Source of the DNA: Hyphomicrobiales bacterium
GTDB taxonomy: Bacteria; Pseudomonadota; Alphaproteobacteria; Rhizobiales; Beijerinckiaceae
Direction: 5' to 3'
Assembly: GCA_004144595.1 (NCBI GenBank)
Contig: SEEM01000002.1
Span: 85,545-149,544 of the forward strand
DNA: 64,000 nt
Part shown: positions 1-7,221 of the stretch, in pieces
Layout: each line of letters starts with the position of its first letter
Numbering within the stretch: position 1 is the first letter of the stretch
Made by a program: the position numbers and the translations under genes
The notes under the pieces: model-generated
What the model was told of the DNA's origin: nothing
Seen by the model: the letters and a program-made list of their open reading frames with translations, nothing else
Databases searched by the model: none

Positions 1-144
1 GAACTCAGTGCCCTTGATGGCATTGTTGCCGTTGGTCACATAGGCGAGGTGGTGCTTGTCGTGATGGTACTCGAGCGTTTCCTTCGACATGAAGGGCTGG
101 AGCGCATCATGGGCGTAGGGAAGATCGGGAAGGGTAAAGGACAT
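1..144 (-). CDS. sodB: superoxide dismutase [Fe/Mn], N-terminal part only
   Basis: The first 48 codons of an iron/manganese superoxide dismutase, which converts superoxide to oxygen and hydrogen peroxide; the rest lies beyond the left edge. The protein opens [15 protein letters not shown] and carries the [11 protein letters not shown] block, whose first part contains the first metal-ligand histidine region of the family. A strong ribosome binding site (AAGGAG) lies six bases before the ATG at position 144. No signal peptide is visible, so a cytoplasmic enzyme is expected. Fe versus Mn preference cannot be told from this fragment. The gene points away from the next gene, so the 288-base gap to position 433 must hold both promoters; I see no clear promoter boxes there. 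Confidence 0.93.
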   Translation of the reverse strand, partial: MSFTLPDLPYAHDALQPFMSKETLEYHHDKHHLAYVTNGNNAIKGTEF

Positions 145-432
145 GCGGCCTCTCCTTGGGCTGTGAAATCGCTTGAAATGAGAATGGCCTGCCCAGGGCA
201 GGCGGAGCCGTGGCGGCCCTGCCATTCCCTGCGATAGTTAAGCGCCTCCGCGCCGGTCGACAACCGCTCCGGCAGCGAAAAGCACATGTCTTCTCGACAG
301 GTCGCCACAATCGCGCCAGATTTCTCGCTCTAAGCGGTCAGGATTGGAAACTCTCCCTTATTCAATACATTAGATAATGACGCGACGGTCGCCTCAGCCC
401 AAGGCTGGCGCGGCCCTGCCGAGGATACGGAA

Positions 433-1851
433 TTGATCGCGATTTTTACTGTTCTGGGCTTGCTCCTGTTCGGCGGCGGTGTCTTCGCCATCTATGACGG
501 CTGGCCGTACCTGGTGCTGGAGCGCGGCTTTACGGAAGTCATCATCGGCGCGATTGCCAGCAGCGCCGGCCTGATCATGCTCTCGCTCGCCTGGGTCCTC
601 AAGGAAGTCCGCGCGACCCGGCGCGCGCTGCTCGAAGCGATCGAGCTTCGGCCGCAGGCGCCGCTTCCCGTCGTGACGGTCGAGGAGGCGCCCTTGGTCG
701 CGCCTGTCCTGCCCGAGAGCCCGGCCTTCTCGCGCGCCGTCGTTCCGGCCGCCATCGGCGCAGTCGCCGGTGCTGCGGCCACGAGCGCCGTCGCGCAGGC
801 CCTGGCCGGATCCGACCACGAGAATGCGCCGGCCCCTGCCGAAACGCCCGCTTCGCCCGGGGACCGCGATCTGTTCGGCGCCCTCGTCACGCAGCAATTG
901 CAGGAACCTGAGCTGGAACCGGCGACGGAGAGCGAACCGGAGGAGGGGACGGAGCTCGTCCCCGTCTCGGCCGAAGAGGCGCCGCCGCTGCCCGACATCT
1001 TCGATGAGGCGCTGTCGACGCCATCTTCGGAGCCTGCCGAAACGCAGGCAAAGGCCGAGCTCGATGTTCCCCAACGCCTCGAACCGGTCGCTGCCACGCC
1101 GCAGCCCGATCACGACGAATGGACCTTCCCGGTGCAGGCCGAGCCCGCTCCCTCCGAGGAGCCGGTTCCGCATGAGCGGCCGGCGACGCCTGTCTCGGCC
1201 GCGGACATCCCGGCCGAGACAGGCGATCATGCCGAACTCGACGAGTTCAGCGCCCTGCGCGCGAGCCTGGCAGGTCATCTCGATGAACCCGAGGCCGATA
1301 CCGGCCGCATCGAGCCTTCATTCTCTCGTGAGCCGGACCCCTTCGCCGCGGCGGAGACTTGGATGGACCGAGCCTCGCCGCGCCGCGAGCCCTGGCTCGA
1401 TACGCCGCCGGCCGAGGAGCCGCCATCAGTCGACGAGGACGCTCCGCTCTGGCCGCCACGAACCGAGGCCCCGGCCTTCGAGGCGCCGGCCGAACCCGCA
1501 TACCTCAGCGTCGAAGCCGAGACGTTGCCTGACGCCATCGAAGCGCCTGCTCATGAATCGCCGGCCCATGACGATCTGGACGATGAAGCGCCGGCGCGCG
1601 TAAGCGCTGAGGCGGTGCCGGAGCCGGCCATCGCCGACGCGCCGCAGCCGGAGGACGCGCCGGTCGCCGTCGATAGCCGTCCTGCGTCCGATGAGGGCAT
1701 CGTCGGCGCCTATCAGGTCGGCGATGCGCATTTCACCATCTTTGCCGATGGTTCGATCCGGGCGCGCACGCCCGACGGCGAATACAGCTTCGCCTCGATG
1801 GACGAGCTCAAGGTCTACCTCGCCAGCGAGAAGAGCCGGCTCGGCGTCTGA
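433..1851 (+). CDS. membrane-anchored acidic/proline-rich protein of unknown function
   Basis: I do not recognise a named family. The protein has 472 residues. Two hydrophobic segments lie near the N-terminus (about residues 3-24 and 36-57), the second followed by a basic stretch, so it is probably held in the inner membrane. Residues about 75-425 are low complexity, very rich in Ala, Pro and Glu/Asp, and look disordered. The last 45 residues (from GAYQVGDAHFTIFADGS to the end) look folded and are probably the conserved functional part. The start is a TTG preceded by GAGGA at normal spacing; no ATG fits better. Its stop codon is directly followed by the stop of the convergent oligopeptidase gene with no base between them. 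Confidence 0.75.
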   Translation: MIAIFTVLGLLLFGGGVFAIYDGWPYLVLERGFTEVIIGAIASSAGLIMLSLAWVLKEVRATRRALLEAIELRPQAPLPVVTVEEAPLVAPVLPESPAFSRAVVPAAIGAVAGAAATSAVAQALAGSDHENAPAPAETPASPGDRDLFGALVTQQLQEPELEPATESEPEEGTELVPVSAEEAPPLPDIFDEALSTPSSEPAETQAKAELDVPQRLEPVAATPQPDHDEWTFPVQAEPAPSEEPVPHERPATPVSAADIPAETGDHAELDEFSALRASLAGHLDEPEADTGRIEPSFSREPDPFAAAETWMDRASPRREPWLDTPPAEEPPSVDEDAPLWPPRTEAPAFEAPAEPAYLSVEAETLPDAIEAPAHESPAHDDLDDEAPARVSAEAVPEPAIADAPQPEDAPVAVDSRPASDEGIVGAYQVGDAHFTIFADGSIRARTPDGEYSFASMDELKVYLASEKSRLGV

Positions 1852-4023
1852 TCAGGCGCCCTTCGCCGCAACCCAGCCTTCGCCTACCGTATGGATGGCG
1901 AAGGCATAGGCCAGCGCGGTCTCCTTCAGCGAGTCGAAGCGCCCGGCCGAGCCGGCATGCCCGGCTTCCATGTTGGTGTGCAGCAGTACCGGACCGCCGC
2001 CGGTCATCGTCGCGCGCAGGCGCGCGACCCATTTCGCCGGTTCCCAGTAGGTCACGCGCGGATCGGTCAGCCCGGCCATGGCCAGGATCGGCGGATAGGC
2101 CTGTGCCGTCACATTGTCATAGGGCGAATAGCTGCGGATGGTCTCGAAGGCCTTAAGGTCGCGGATCGGGTCGCCCCATTCCGGCCATTCCGGCGGCGTC
2201 AGCGGCAAGGTGTCGTCCAGGATCGTGTTGAGCACGTCGACGAAGGGAACTTCCGCGACGATGCCGGCGAAAAGCTCCGGGGCCATGTTGGCGACGGCGC
2301 CCATCAGCATGCCGCCGGCGCTGCCGCCTTCGGCGACGATGCGTCCGCGGCGCGTGAAACCGGCCTCGCTCAGCGCTCCGGCGGCTGCGATGAAATCGGT
2401 GAAGGTGTTGCGCTTGTTTTCGCGCTTGCCGTCGAGGTACCAGCCCCAGCCCTTGTCGGTGCCGCCGCGCACATGCGCGATCGCATAGACGAAGCCGCGA
2501 TCGACCAGGCTGAGCGGACGCGTCCGGAACGAAGCCGACATCGCCGAGCCGTAGGAGCCATAGCCGTAGAGCAGGCAGGGCGCGCTGCCATCGAGGACGA
2601 GATCGGCCCGGTGCAGGATCGAGATCGGCACGCGTTGACCGTCCGAGGCCGTGGCGAAGATGCGGCGCACCTTGTAGCTCGCCGGATCGTGGCCTGAGGG
2701 CACCTCCTGCCGCTTCAGTAGGGTCCTCGCGCCGGTAGCGAGGTCGTAATCATAGGTTTCGGCCGGCCGCGCCATCGAGGCATAGATGAAGCGCAGCGTA
2801 TTCGTCTCGAATTCGTAGCCCGCATCCATGCCGAGCCCATAGGCCTCCTCGTCGAAGGCGATGCTGCTCTCCGCATCATCGGCAAGATTGCGGATGACGA
2901 TGCGCGGCAGCCCGTCCTCGCGCTCCAGCCGGACCAGGCGCCCCTTCAGGCAGACATGGTCGAGGATCAGGCGCCCCGGCTTGTGTGCGATCAGGTCGCG
3001 CCAGTTTGCCGGGTCGGGCGTATCGACCGACACGGTCACGATCTTGAAGTCTTCGGCGCCGTCGGCATTGGTCAGGATCGCGAAGACGTCGCCGTGATGC
3101 TCCAGGCTGTACTGGCGTCCAGGCTCGCGCTCTGCGACGATCACGGGCTGCGCTTCCGGGCGGTCGAGATCGAGGACGCGCGTCTCCGACGTCTCGTGAT
3201 CGCCGATCGTGATCAGCAGGAAGCGGCCGGACTGGGTCTTGTCGATATCGACGAACATGCCGGCATCGGCTTCGTCATGCAGCAATTCGTCCGCCTCGGC
3301 AGGCATGCCGAGGCGATGGCGCTTAACGCGCGACGGGCGATGATCGGCATCGACGGCGACGTAGAAGAAGGAGCGGGAATCGCTGGCCCAGATGATCTCG
3401 CCCGTCGTGTCCTTGACGAGGTCGGGCAGGTCGGCGCCGTTTTCGAGGTTCTTGACGCGGATGCCATGCAACTCCGAGCCCGCCTCGTCGGCGCTCCAGG
3501 CAAGCAGGCGGTGATCGGGGCTGTGCGCAGCGTCACCAAGGTCGAAGAAATCCTTGTCCGCGGCGAGCGCGTCGGCATCCAGCATGATCTGCTCGCCCGC
3601 CCGGCCGCTCTTGCCGGCCATGCTGCGCGGCCTGCGGCAGATCAGCGGGTGCTCTGCGCCCTTGCGGTAGCGCGAATAGTACAGGAAGGGCCCGTCCGGT
3701 TGCGGAACGCTCGAGTCGTCCTCCTTGATCCGGCCGCGCATCTCCTTGACCAGTTCCTTCTGCAAGGTTCGGGTCGGCGCCATCTGTGCCTTGCAATACG
3801 CGTTCTCTGCTTCGAGATAGTCGCGGATATCCGCGGGCAGAACCTCGGGCTCTCGCAGGACGTCCTTCCAGTTGGCCGCACGCAGCCAACCGTAATCGTC
3901 ACGCAGCGTGACGCCGTGGACCTGCGTTTCCGTCGCGCGAATCTCGGCCATCGGCGGCAACGGCACAGACCTGCGCCTGCGTGCTGCGGTGCTCGAGGAG
4001 CGAGGGTCCTGATCCATGCGCAT
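1852..4023 (-). CDS. ptrB: oligopeptidase B, S9 family serine peptidase
   Basis: A 723-residue prolyl-oligopeptidase-family enzyme, most like oligopeptidase B, which cuts short peptides after basic residues in the cytoplasm. The N-terminal beta-propeller covers about residues 70-420 and the alpha/beta hydrolase domain the rest. The catalytic triad can be placed: Ser568 in GGSAGG, Asp654 in LTDPRV and His689 in EAGHAG. Length fits the family (about 680-720). The ATG at 4023 has GGAGA upstream; an open frame continues 55 codons further upstream but looks unlike the family and lacks a good ribosome binding site. No signal peptide is seen; the first 25 residues are Arg/Ser-rich. It is divergent from mucR. 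Confidence 0.93.
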   Translation of the reverse strand: MRMDQDPRSSSTAARRRRSVPLPPMAEIRATETQVHGVTLRDDYGWLRAANWKDVLREPEVLPADIRDYLEAENAYCKAQMAPTRTLQKELVKEMRGRIKEDDSSVPQPDGPFLYYSRYRKGAEHPLICRRPRSMAGKSGRAGEQIMLDADALAADKDFFDLGDAAHSPDHRLLAWSADEAGSELHGIRVKNLENGADLPDLVKDTTGEIIWASDSRSFFYVAVDADHRPSRVKRHRLGMPAEADELLHDEADAGMFVDIDKTQSGRFLLITIGDHETSETRVLDLDRPEAQPVIVAEREPGRQYSLEHHGDVFAILTNADGAEDFKIVTVSVDTPDPANWRDLIAHKPGRLILDHVCLKGRLVRLEREDGLPRIVIRNLADDAESSIAFDEEAYGLGMDAGYEFETNTLRFIYASMARPAETYDYDLATGARTLLKRQEVPSGHDPASYKVRRIFATASDGQRVPISILHRADLVLDGSAPCLLYGYGSYGSAMSASFRTRPLSLVDRGFVYAIAHVRGGTDKGWGWYLDGKRENKRNTFTDFIAAAGALSEAGFTRRGRIVAEGGSAGGMLMGAVANMAPELFAGIVAEVPFVDVLNTILDDTLPLTPPEWPEWGDPIRDLKAFETIRSYSPYDNVTAQAYPPILAMAGLTDPRVTYWEPAKWVARLRATMTGGGPVLLHTNMEAGHAGSAGRFDSLKETALAYAFAIHTVGEGWVAAKGA

Positions 4024-4353
4024 GGCGATCTCCGGCGTTGGGAGCCGACAGGTAGAGGCGGCGGCAACAGCTTGCAAGACATCGGGACGCGTTGCCGCTT
4101 TGATTTTGCAGATCAGTGCAATGCAGCATCCCCTTGATGAATTGTTGAGCTTTGCATTCATGAATTGTTGGGAATTGCTGACTTGCACGACTAAACAGTA
4201 TCGACTAAACGCATATCCCGATCAGTCCGCGTTATCCGATTCTGAGCCGATGGTGCTTGACCCACTATTGGTAATATTGATCAGGCTATCGGATGCGAGG
4301 CGGTGGACGATCAGCGCAGAACGCTACCAAGAACGACAAGGAGAGACATCGCC
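4024..4353. promoter_or_regulatory. divergent promoter region of ptrB and mucR with an 11-bp direct repeat
   Basis: This 330-base gap holds the promoters of oligopeptidase B (leftward) and mucR (rightward). It is visibly more A+T-rich than the genes around it, mainly from about 4130 to 4290. The sequence ATGAATTGTTG occurs twice, at 4137-4147 and 4160-4170, 23 bases apart (about two helical turns), and a third related GAATTG follows. MucR/Ros proteins are known to repress their own genes by binding A+T-rich DNA, so this is a plausible autoregulatory operator; that is an inference. TTGACC at 4257-4262 resembles a -35 box but I found no convincing -10 at proper spacing. Confidence 0.45.
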
Positions 4354-4770
4354 ATGGCTGATAACGAGGGTGCTGATTTCATCGAGCTGACGGCGGATAT
4401 CGTTTCCGCCTACGTCTCCAACAATTCCGTTCCGGCGTCCGACCTGCCGGCTCTGATCAGCGAAGTACACTCGGCGCTGAGCCGCGTGATCGGCGGCGCT
4501 GCCCCCGTGGTGCAGGTCGAGGCTCCCAAGCCTGCCATTCCCGTTAAGAAGTCGATCACGGCCGATTACCTGATCTGCCTCGAAGACGGGAAGAAGTTCA
4601 AGTCGCTGAAGCGTCACCTGCGCACGCAGTACAACATGTCGCCCGAGCAGTATCGCGAGAAGTGGGGCCTGCCGCCGGACTATCCGATGGTCGCTCCGAA
4701 CTATGCCGAGGCGCGCTCGCAGCTTGCCAAGAAGATGGGCCTGGGCCAGCAGCGCCGCAAGCGTCGCTGA
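4354..4770 (+). CDS. mucR: Ros/MucR family transcriptional regulator
   Basis: A 138-residue DNA-binding regulator. In rhizobia and Brucella the family controls exopolysaccharide, motility and envelope genes, and in Caulobacter it acts in the cell-cycle circuit. The N-terminal half (residues about 8-48) matches the oligomerisation region, and residues about 68-125 the zinc-finger domain, ending in the typical [21 protein letters not shown] block. The zinc ligands are altered: Cys75 is kept, the second position is Asp78, His88 is kept, and the position after RHLRT is Gln92 where most MucR proteins have His. Some Ros homologues are reported to manage with changed or absent zinc ligands. The ATG at 4354 has AAGGAGA eight bases upstream. 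A strong terminator follows. Confidence 0.95.
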   Translation: MADNEGADFIELTADIVSAYVSNNSVPASDLPALISEVHSALSRVIGGAAPVVQVEAPKPAIPVKKSITADYLICLEDGKKFKSLKRHLRTQYNMSPEQYREKWGLPPDYPMVAPNYAEARSQLAKKMGLGQQRRKRR

Positions 4771-4810
4771 GAGATCGGTCCGGCGCGGAATGAATGCGCT
4801 GCCCTGAAGA

Positions 4811-4843
4811 AAAAGCCGCCGATGATCTCGGCGGCTTTTTCTT
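4811..4843 (+). terminator. Rho-independent terminator of mucR
   Basis: Perfect eight-base stem GCCGCCGA (4815-4822) and TCGGCGGC (4828-4835) with a five-base loop, preceded by a run of A and followed by TTTTT. It lies 41 bases after the mucR stop. Because the A run on the other side mirrors the T run, it could also work leftward, but no leftward gene ends here. Confidence 0.92.
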
Positions 4844-4850
4844 TGCGCAG

Positions 4851-4880
4851 GGCAAGGCAGGGCAAGGCAGGGCAGGGCAG
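4851..4880. repeat. three tandem 10-bp repeats
   Basis: Two identical copies of GGCAAGGCAG and a third with one change (GGCAGGGCAG) sit directly after the mucR terminator. They are purine-rich, non-coding, and could vary in copy number between strains by slippage. No function is evident. Confidence 0.7.
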
Positions 4881-4922
4881 GAAGGCGAGGGGGGATAAAC
4901 CCGAGTCCGGGCTTGCCAATCG

Positions 4923-4985
4923 AAATATAAGAATATAATCCTATATGCAGCGCCCTCGCCTTGGGCCGCGTCACTTAATATAGGA
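4923..4985. promoter_or_regulatory. A+T-rich island with inverted repeat upstream of the DnaA domain IV-like gene
   Basis: From 4923 to 4946 the sequence is almost free of G and C, which is striking in this genome. TCCTATAT (4939-4946) is repeated in inverted form as ATATAGGA (4978-4985), just before the start codon at 4993. The arrangement looks like a promoter plus operator for the next gene. Since Ros/MucR proteins bind A+T-rich sites with TpA steps and mucR is the neighbouring gene, MucR control is a reasonable guess and not shown by the sequence. Confidence 0.5.
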
Positions 4986-4992
4986 ACATATC

Positions 4993-5361
4993 ATGAACAT
5001 AGCGAGCAGCCAATCACAAGCCGTCCTGCGGGCCACAGCTGCCGCGCGGCTGGCGGAAGCGGCGATCGTCGCTGCGATCCGCATTCCCGTGGCCGGACTG
5101 CGCGCCGCAAGCCGGGGCCGCAAATCGATCGCTTTGGCCCGCCAGACGGCGATGTACCTGGCTCATGTCGCCTTCGGGCTCAGCCTCACCCGCGTCGGCA
5201 TCTGTTTCGGCCGGGACCGCACCACGGTCCGCCACGCCTGCGCCCTGATCGAGGATCGCCGCGACGATCCCGCGCTGGAATTTGGCCTGGCTGCCCTTGA
5301 GGCCGCGCTTCTGACCACCATGACGAGACTGATCGAAGAGCCGGCGGAGGTGCGCCCATGA
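4993..5361 (+). CDS. stand-alone DnaA domain IV-like DNA-binding protein
   Basis: A 122-residue protein whose central part (about residues 42-93) resembles the C-terminal domain IV of the replication initiator DnaA, the part that recognises DnaA boxes. The helix-turn-helix signature is visible as FGRDRTTVRHACALIE (residues 73-88), close to the DnaA pattern GRDHTTV-HA---I. It has none of the AAA+ ATPase or DnaB-binding domains, so it cannot be an initiator; it could occupy DnaA boxes or act as an ordinary regulator. The start overlaps the right arm of an A+T-rich promoter region. Its stop overlaps the next start by four bases (ATGA), so the two are co-translated. Function is not known to me. 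Confidence 0.8.
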   Translation: MNIASSQSQAVLRATAAARLAEAAIVAAIRIPVAGLRAASRGRKSIALARQTAMYLAHVAFGLSLTRVGICFGRDRTTVRHACALIEDRRDDPALEFGLAALEAALLTTMTRLIEEPAEVRP

Positions 5362-6152
5362 CCGTGGAGATCGCGCATGGTGAGGCCAATCGCCTCCTGA
5401 AGCACCTCGCAGGGCCCGGCTGCTACGGTCTGGTGTCGCCCCTGGGCTGCGGCCGCATCGCGCTTTTCAGGACGGTGAACGGTACGAGCCTGGGCGCCGG
5501 CTATGTCACCCCGGAAACGGTGCAGGCCCTCGAGGCCGAGGGGATCGTCTCCTGGTCGCGGGATGCGAAACCGGCGCGGCTCGGGCTCGCTTTGCCGGGG
5601 CGGGACGCATCGGTGGCCGAGAGGGCGCAATGCGGAGGCGGCGCACTGCCTGCTCCGGCCATGGACGACCGCGAAAGCCCGCTGCTCTGGTTGTATCGTC
5701 GCGCCGGCAAGGATGGCAGGCCGCAGATCAGTGACGAGGAATTCGCGGCGGGCGAGCGTTTTCGGGCCGACATCACCCTGGCGGGCATGCTGCCGCGCGT
5801 GACGATGAACTGGGACGCGGCACTCACCCCGGAACAGGCGGCAGCCGGGCCGCGAGACGTCGCCGGCTCGTCCGATACGGCACTCGCTGCGCGTCAGCGG
5901 ATCAGGTTGGCCTGCGACCGGCTGGGGCCGGAGCTTTCGGGCCTCGCGATCGATATCTGCGGCTTTCTCAAGGGGCTCGATCTGGTCGAGAAGGAACGTC
6001 GCTGGCCGCCGCGTTCGGCCAAGGTCGTGCTGCGGGTCGCGCTGGCGGCGCTGGTGACGCATTACGGCCTGGACCGTCGCGCCCGGCAGCACGGGATCAT
6101 AAGCTGGCAGGCCTCAGATGGCCGGCCGAACCAATTCCCGACGCCCGGCTGA
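5358..6152 (+). CDS. DUF6456 domain-containing protein
   Basis: A 264-residue protein of unknown function, coupled to the DnaA domain IV-like gene by an ATGA overlap. Residues about 107-250 match what I know as the DUF6456 region: a LLWLYRR start, then ERFRADITLAGMLPRVTMNW and a C-terminal helical part ending near HYGLDRRAR. The first 100 residues are less conserved-looking and contain a region (about 50-85) that resembles a short winged or helical segment. No membrane segment or signal peptide is visible, so it should be cytoplasmic. The tight coupling suggests it works with the DnaA-like protein, perhaps as a DNA-associated partner; that is inference. It converges on sufE with six bases between the stops. 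Confidence 0.75.
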   Translation: MTVEIAHGEANRLLKHLAGPGCYGLVSPLGCGRIALFRTVNGTSLGAGYVTPETVQALEAEGIVSWSRDAKPARLGLALPGRDASVAERAQCGGGALPAPAMDDRESPLLWLYRRAGKDGRPQISDEEFAAGERFRADITLAGMLPRVTMNWDAALTPEQAAAGPRDVAGSSDTALAARQRIRLACDRLGPELSGLAIDICGFLKGLDLVEKERRWPPRSAKVVLRVALAALVTHYGLDRRARQHGIISWQASDGRPNQFPTPG

Positions 6153-6158
6153 GGTCGC

Positions 6159-6587
6159 TCAGCTCGCGACCGCAGCCTGGGCGTCGCGCTTGATCCGGTC
6201 GATCATCGCGCGCACCCCGTTCGAGCGCTGCGGCGTGAGATGGGCGGCGAGGCCGAGGCGCTCGTAGATGGCGAAGGCGTCGGTGGCGAGAATCTCCGCC
6301 GCTTCCCGTCCGGAGAAGATCGCCAGCGCCAGAGCCACCAGACCGCGCACGATATGGGCGTCGCTGTCGCCGACGAAGCGGAGCCGGGTCTGCGGCCCGC
6401 TTCCGCCATCGTGATGGGATACGAGCCAGACCTGGCTCGCGCAGCCGCGCACCTTGTTGGCGTCGACATGCGCGTCTTCGGGCAGGGGCTCGAGGCTCTT
6501 GCCGAGTTCGATGAGGTAGCGATAACGATCGTCCCACTCGTCGAGCAGTTCGAAATTCGCGACGATGTCGTCGAGGCTTGTCGTCAT
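6159..6587 (-). CDS. sufE: SufE family sulfur-acceptor protein
   Basis: A 142-residue SufE protein, which takes persulfide sulfur from the cysteine desulfurase SufS and passes it to the SufBCD scaffold in iron-sulfur cluster assembly. The acceptor cysteine is Cys49 in KVRGCASQVWL, and the family fold is supported by LIELGKSLEPLPED at the front and GRLVALALAIFSG-like and LGLAAHLTPQRSNG segments behind. Length is typical. I chose the ATG at 6587, preceded by GGAAGAGG, instead of an upstream ATG that adds 13 residues not seen in the family. No other suf gene is in the window. It lies downstream of, and in the same direction as, a small membrane-associated gene with which it may form an operon. 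Confidence 0.92.
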   Translation of the reverse strand: MTTSLDDIVANFELLDEWDDRYRYLIELGKSLEPLPEDAHVDANKVRGCASQVWLVSHHDGGSGPQTRLRFVGDSDAHIVRGLVALALAIFSGREAAEILATDAFAIYERLGLAAHLTPQRSNGVRAMIDRIKRDAQAAVAS

Positions 6588-6626
6588 TCCGGCCTCTTCC
6601 CGCGATTGCGGGGAGGCGTCAAGCAT

Positions 6627-6896
6627 TCAACGCTGCGCGCTCTGCTTTCCGACGACCGCTGTGGCGGCGGCGTGCAGGATGCGCTCGCGCAAGGCCGGAT
6701 CCATGCCGGCCAGGATTTCCGCCGCCTCGCGCGCGGCCGTCAGGCTGCCGGTGACGTTGCGTGCCTCGCTCCGTGCGGTCTCGGTGACCTGCCTGACCAC
6801 CTCCGGCAACGCGGCATCGGCCGGCTTGCCGCTGTGCAACGGCGAATTCACGGCGATCAGGCCGATGATCGCGATTTTGCGCAGCAGGTAAGCCAT
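6627..6896 (-). CDS. small DUF5330-like protein
   Basis: An 89-residue protein with a hydrophobic N-terminal segment (about residues 7-17, after MAYLLRK) that could be a signal peptide or membrane anchor, followed by a soluble helical part. In related alphaproteobacteria a DUF5330 gene sits beside sufE, and both position and N-terminus fit that family, but I cannot confirm the assignment by alignment. It is 40 bases upstream of sufE on the same strand, so the two are probably co-transcribed. No catalytic motif is visible and the function is unknown. Confidence 0.6.
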   Translation of the reverse strand: MAYLLRKIAIIGLIAVNSPLHSGKPADAALPEVVRQVTETARSEARNVTGSLTAAREAAEILAGMDPALRERILHAAATAVVGKQSAQR

Positions 6897-7141
6897 GTCG
6901 GTCTCCGTCGCCGGCGCCTTCCGACGCGCCGCGAGACCAACCTAGACGGGGATCTCGAAAAATCGCGTCATTTCGGACGCTCAAATGCGAGTCGAATGCT
7001 ACCGGTGATCTTCAGGTTCCGTTCACCTTGCCGCGAACATCGCCGGGCACCGGAAAATCGATCCGATTTGAGATAACTACATGAAAAATCGTCGTAAAAT
7101 TCAACTCGTTGATCTGGCGGGCTCTTTCGCCGCCTTTCGCC

Positions 7142-7156
7142 TTAAGCCCCGCTTAA
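7142..7156 (+). promoter_or_regulatory. CtrA-type binding site upstream of the DivJ-like kinase
   Basis: The 325-base divergent gap 6897-7221 holds one clear motif: TTAA at 7142-7145, seven bases, TTAA at 7153-7156, the full recognition sequence of the alphaproteobacterial cell-cycle master regulator CtrA (consensus TTAA-N7-TTAAC). The base after the second half is A where the consensus prefers C. It lies 66 bases before the kinase start codon, a good distance for direct promoter control. The rest of the gap shows an A+T-rich stretch at about 7072-7105 and nothing else I can name. Confidence 0.7.
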
Positions 7157-7221
7157 ACCGGCCATGGCGAGATGCATTCAGCGGATGGGGGTATCCGCGA
7201 AAGTAAGGCGTTGCGTTTCGT

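Noticed and set aside
187..203. Short hairpin GCCTGCC-CAG-GGCAGGC between sodB and the next gene
   Set aside because: Only seven base pairs, no T run, and G+C-rich sequence makes such pairs frequent by chance.
4257..4289. TTGACC as -35 box of a mucR promoter
   Set aside because: No acceptable -10 box at 15-19 bases; the nearest A+T-rich hexamers are 9 or 21 bases away.
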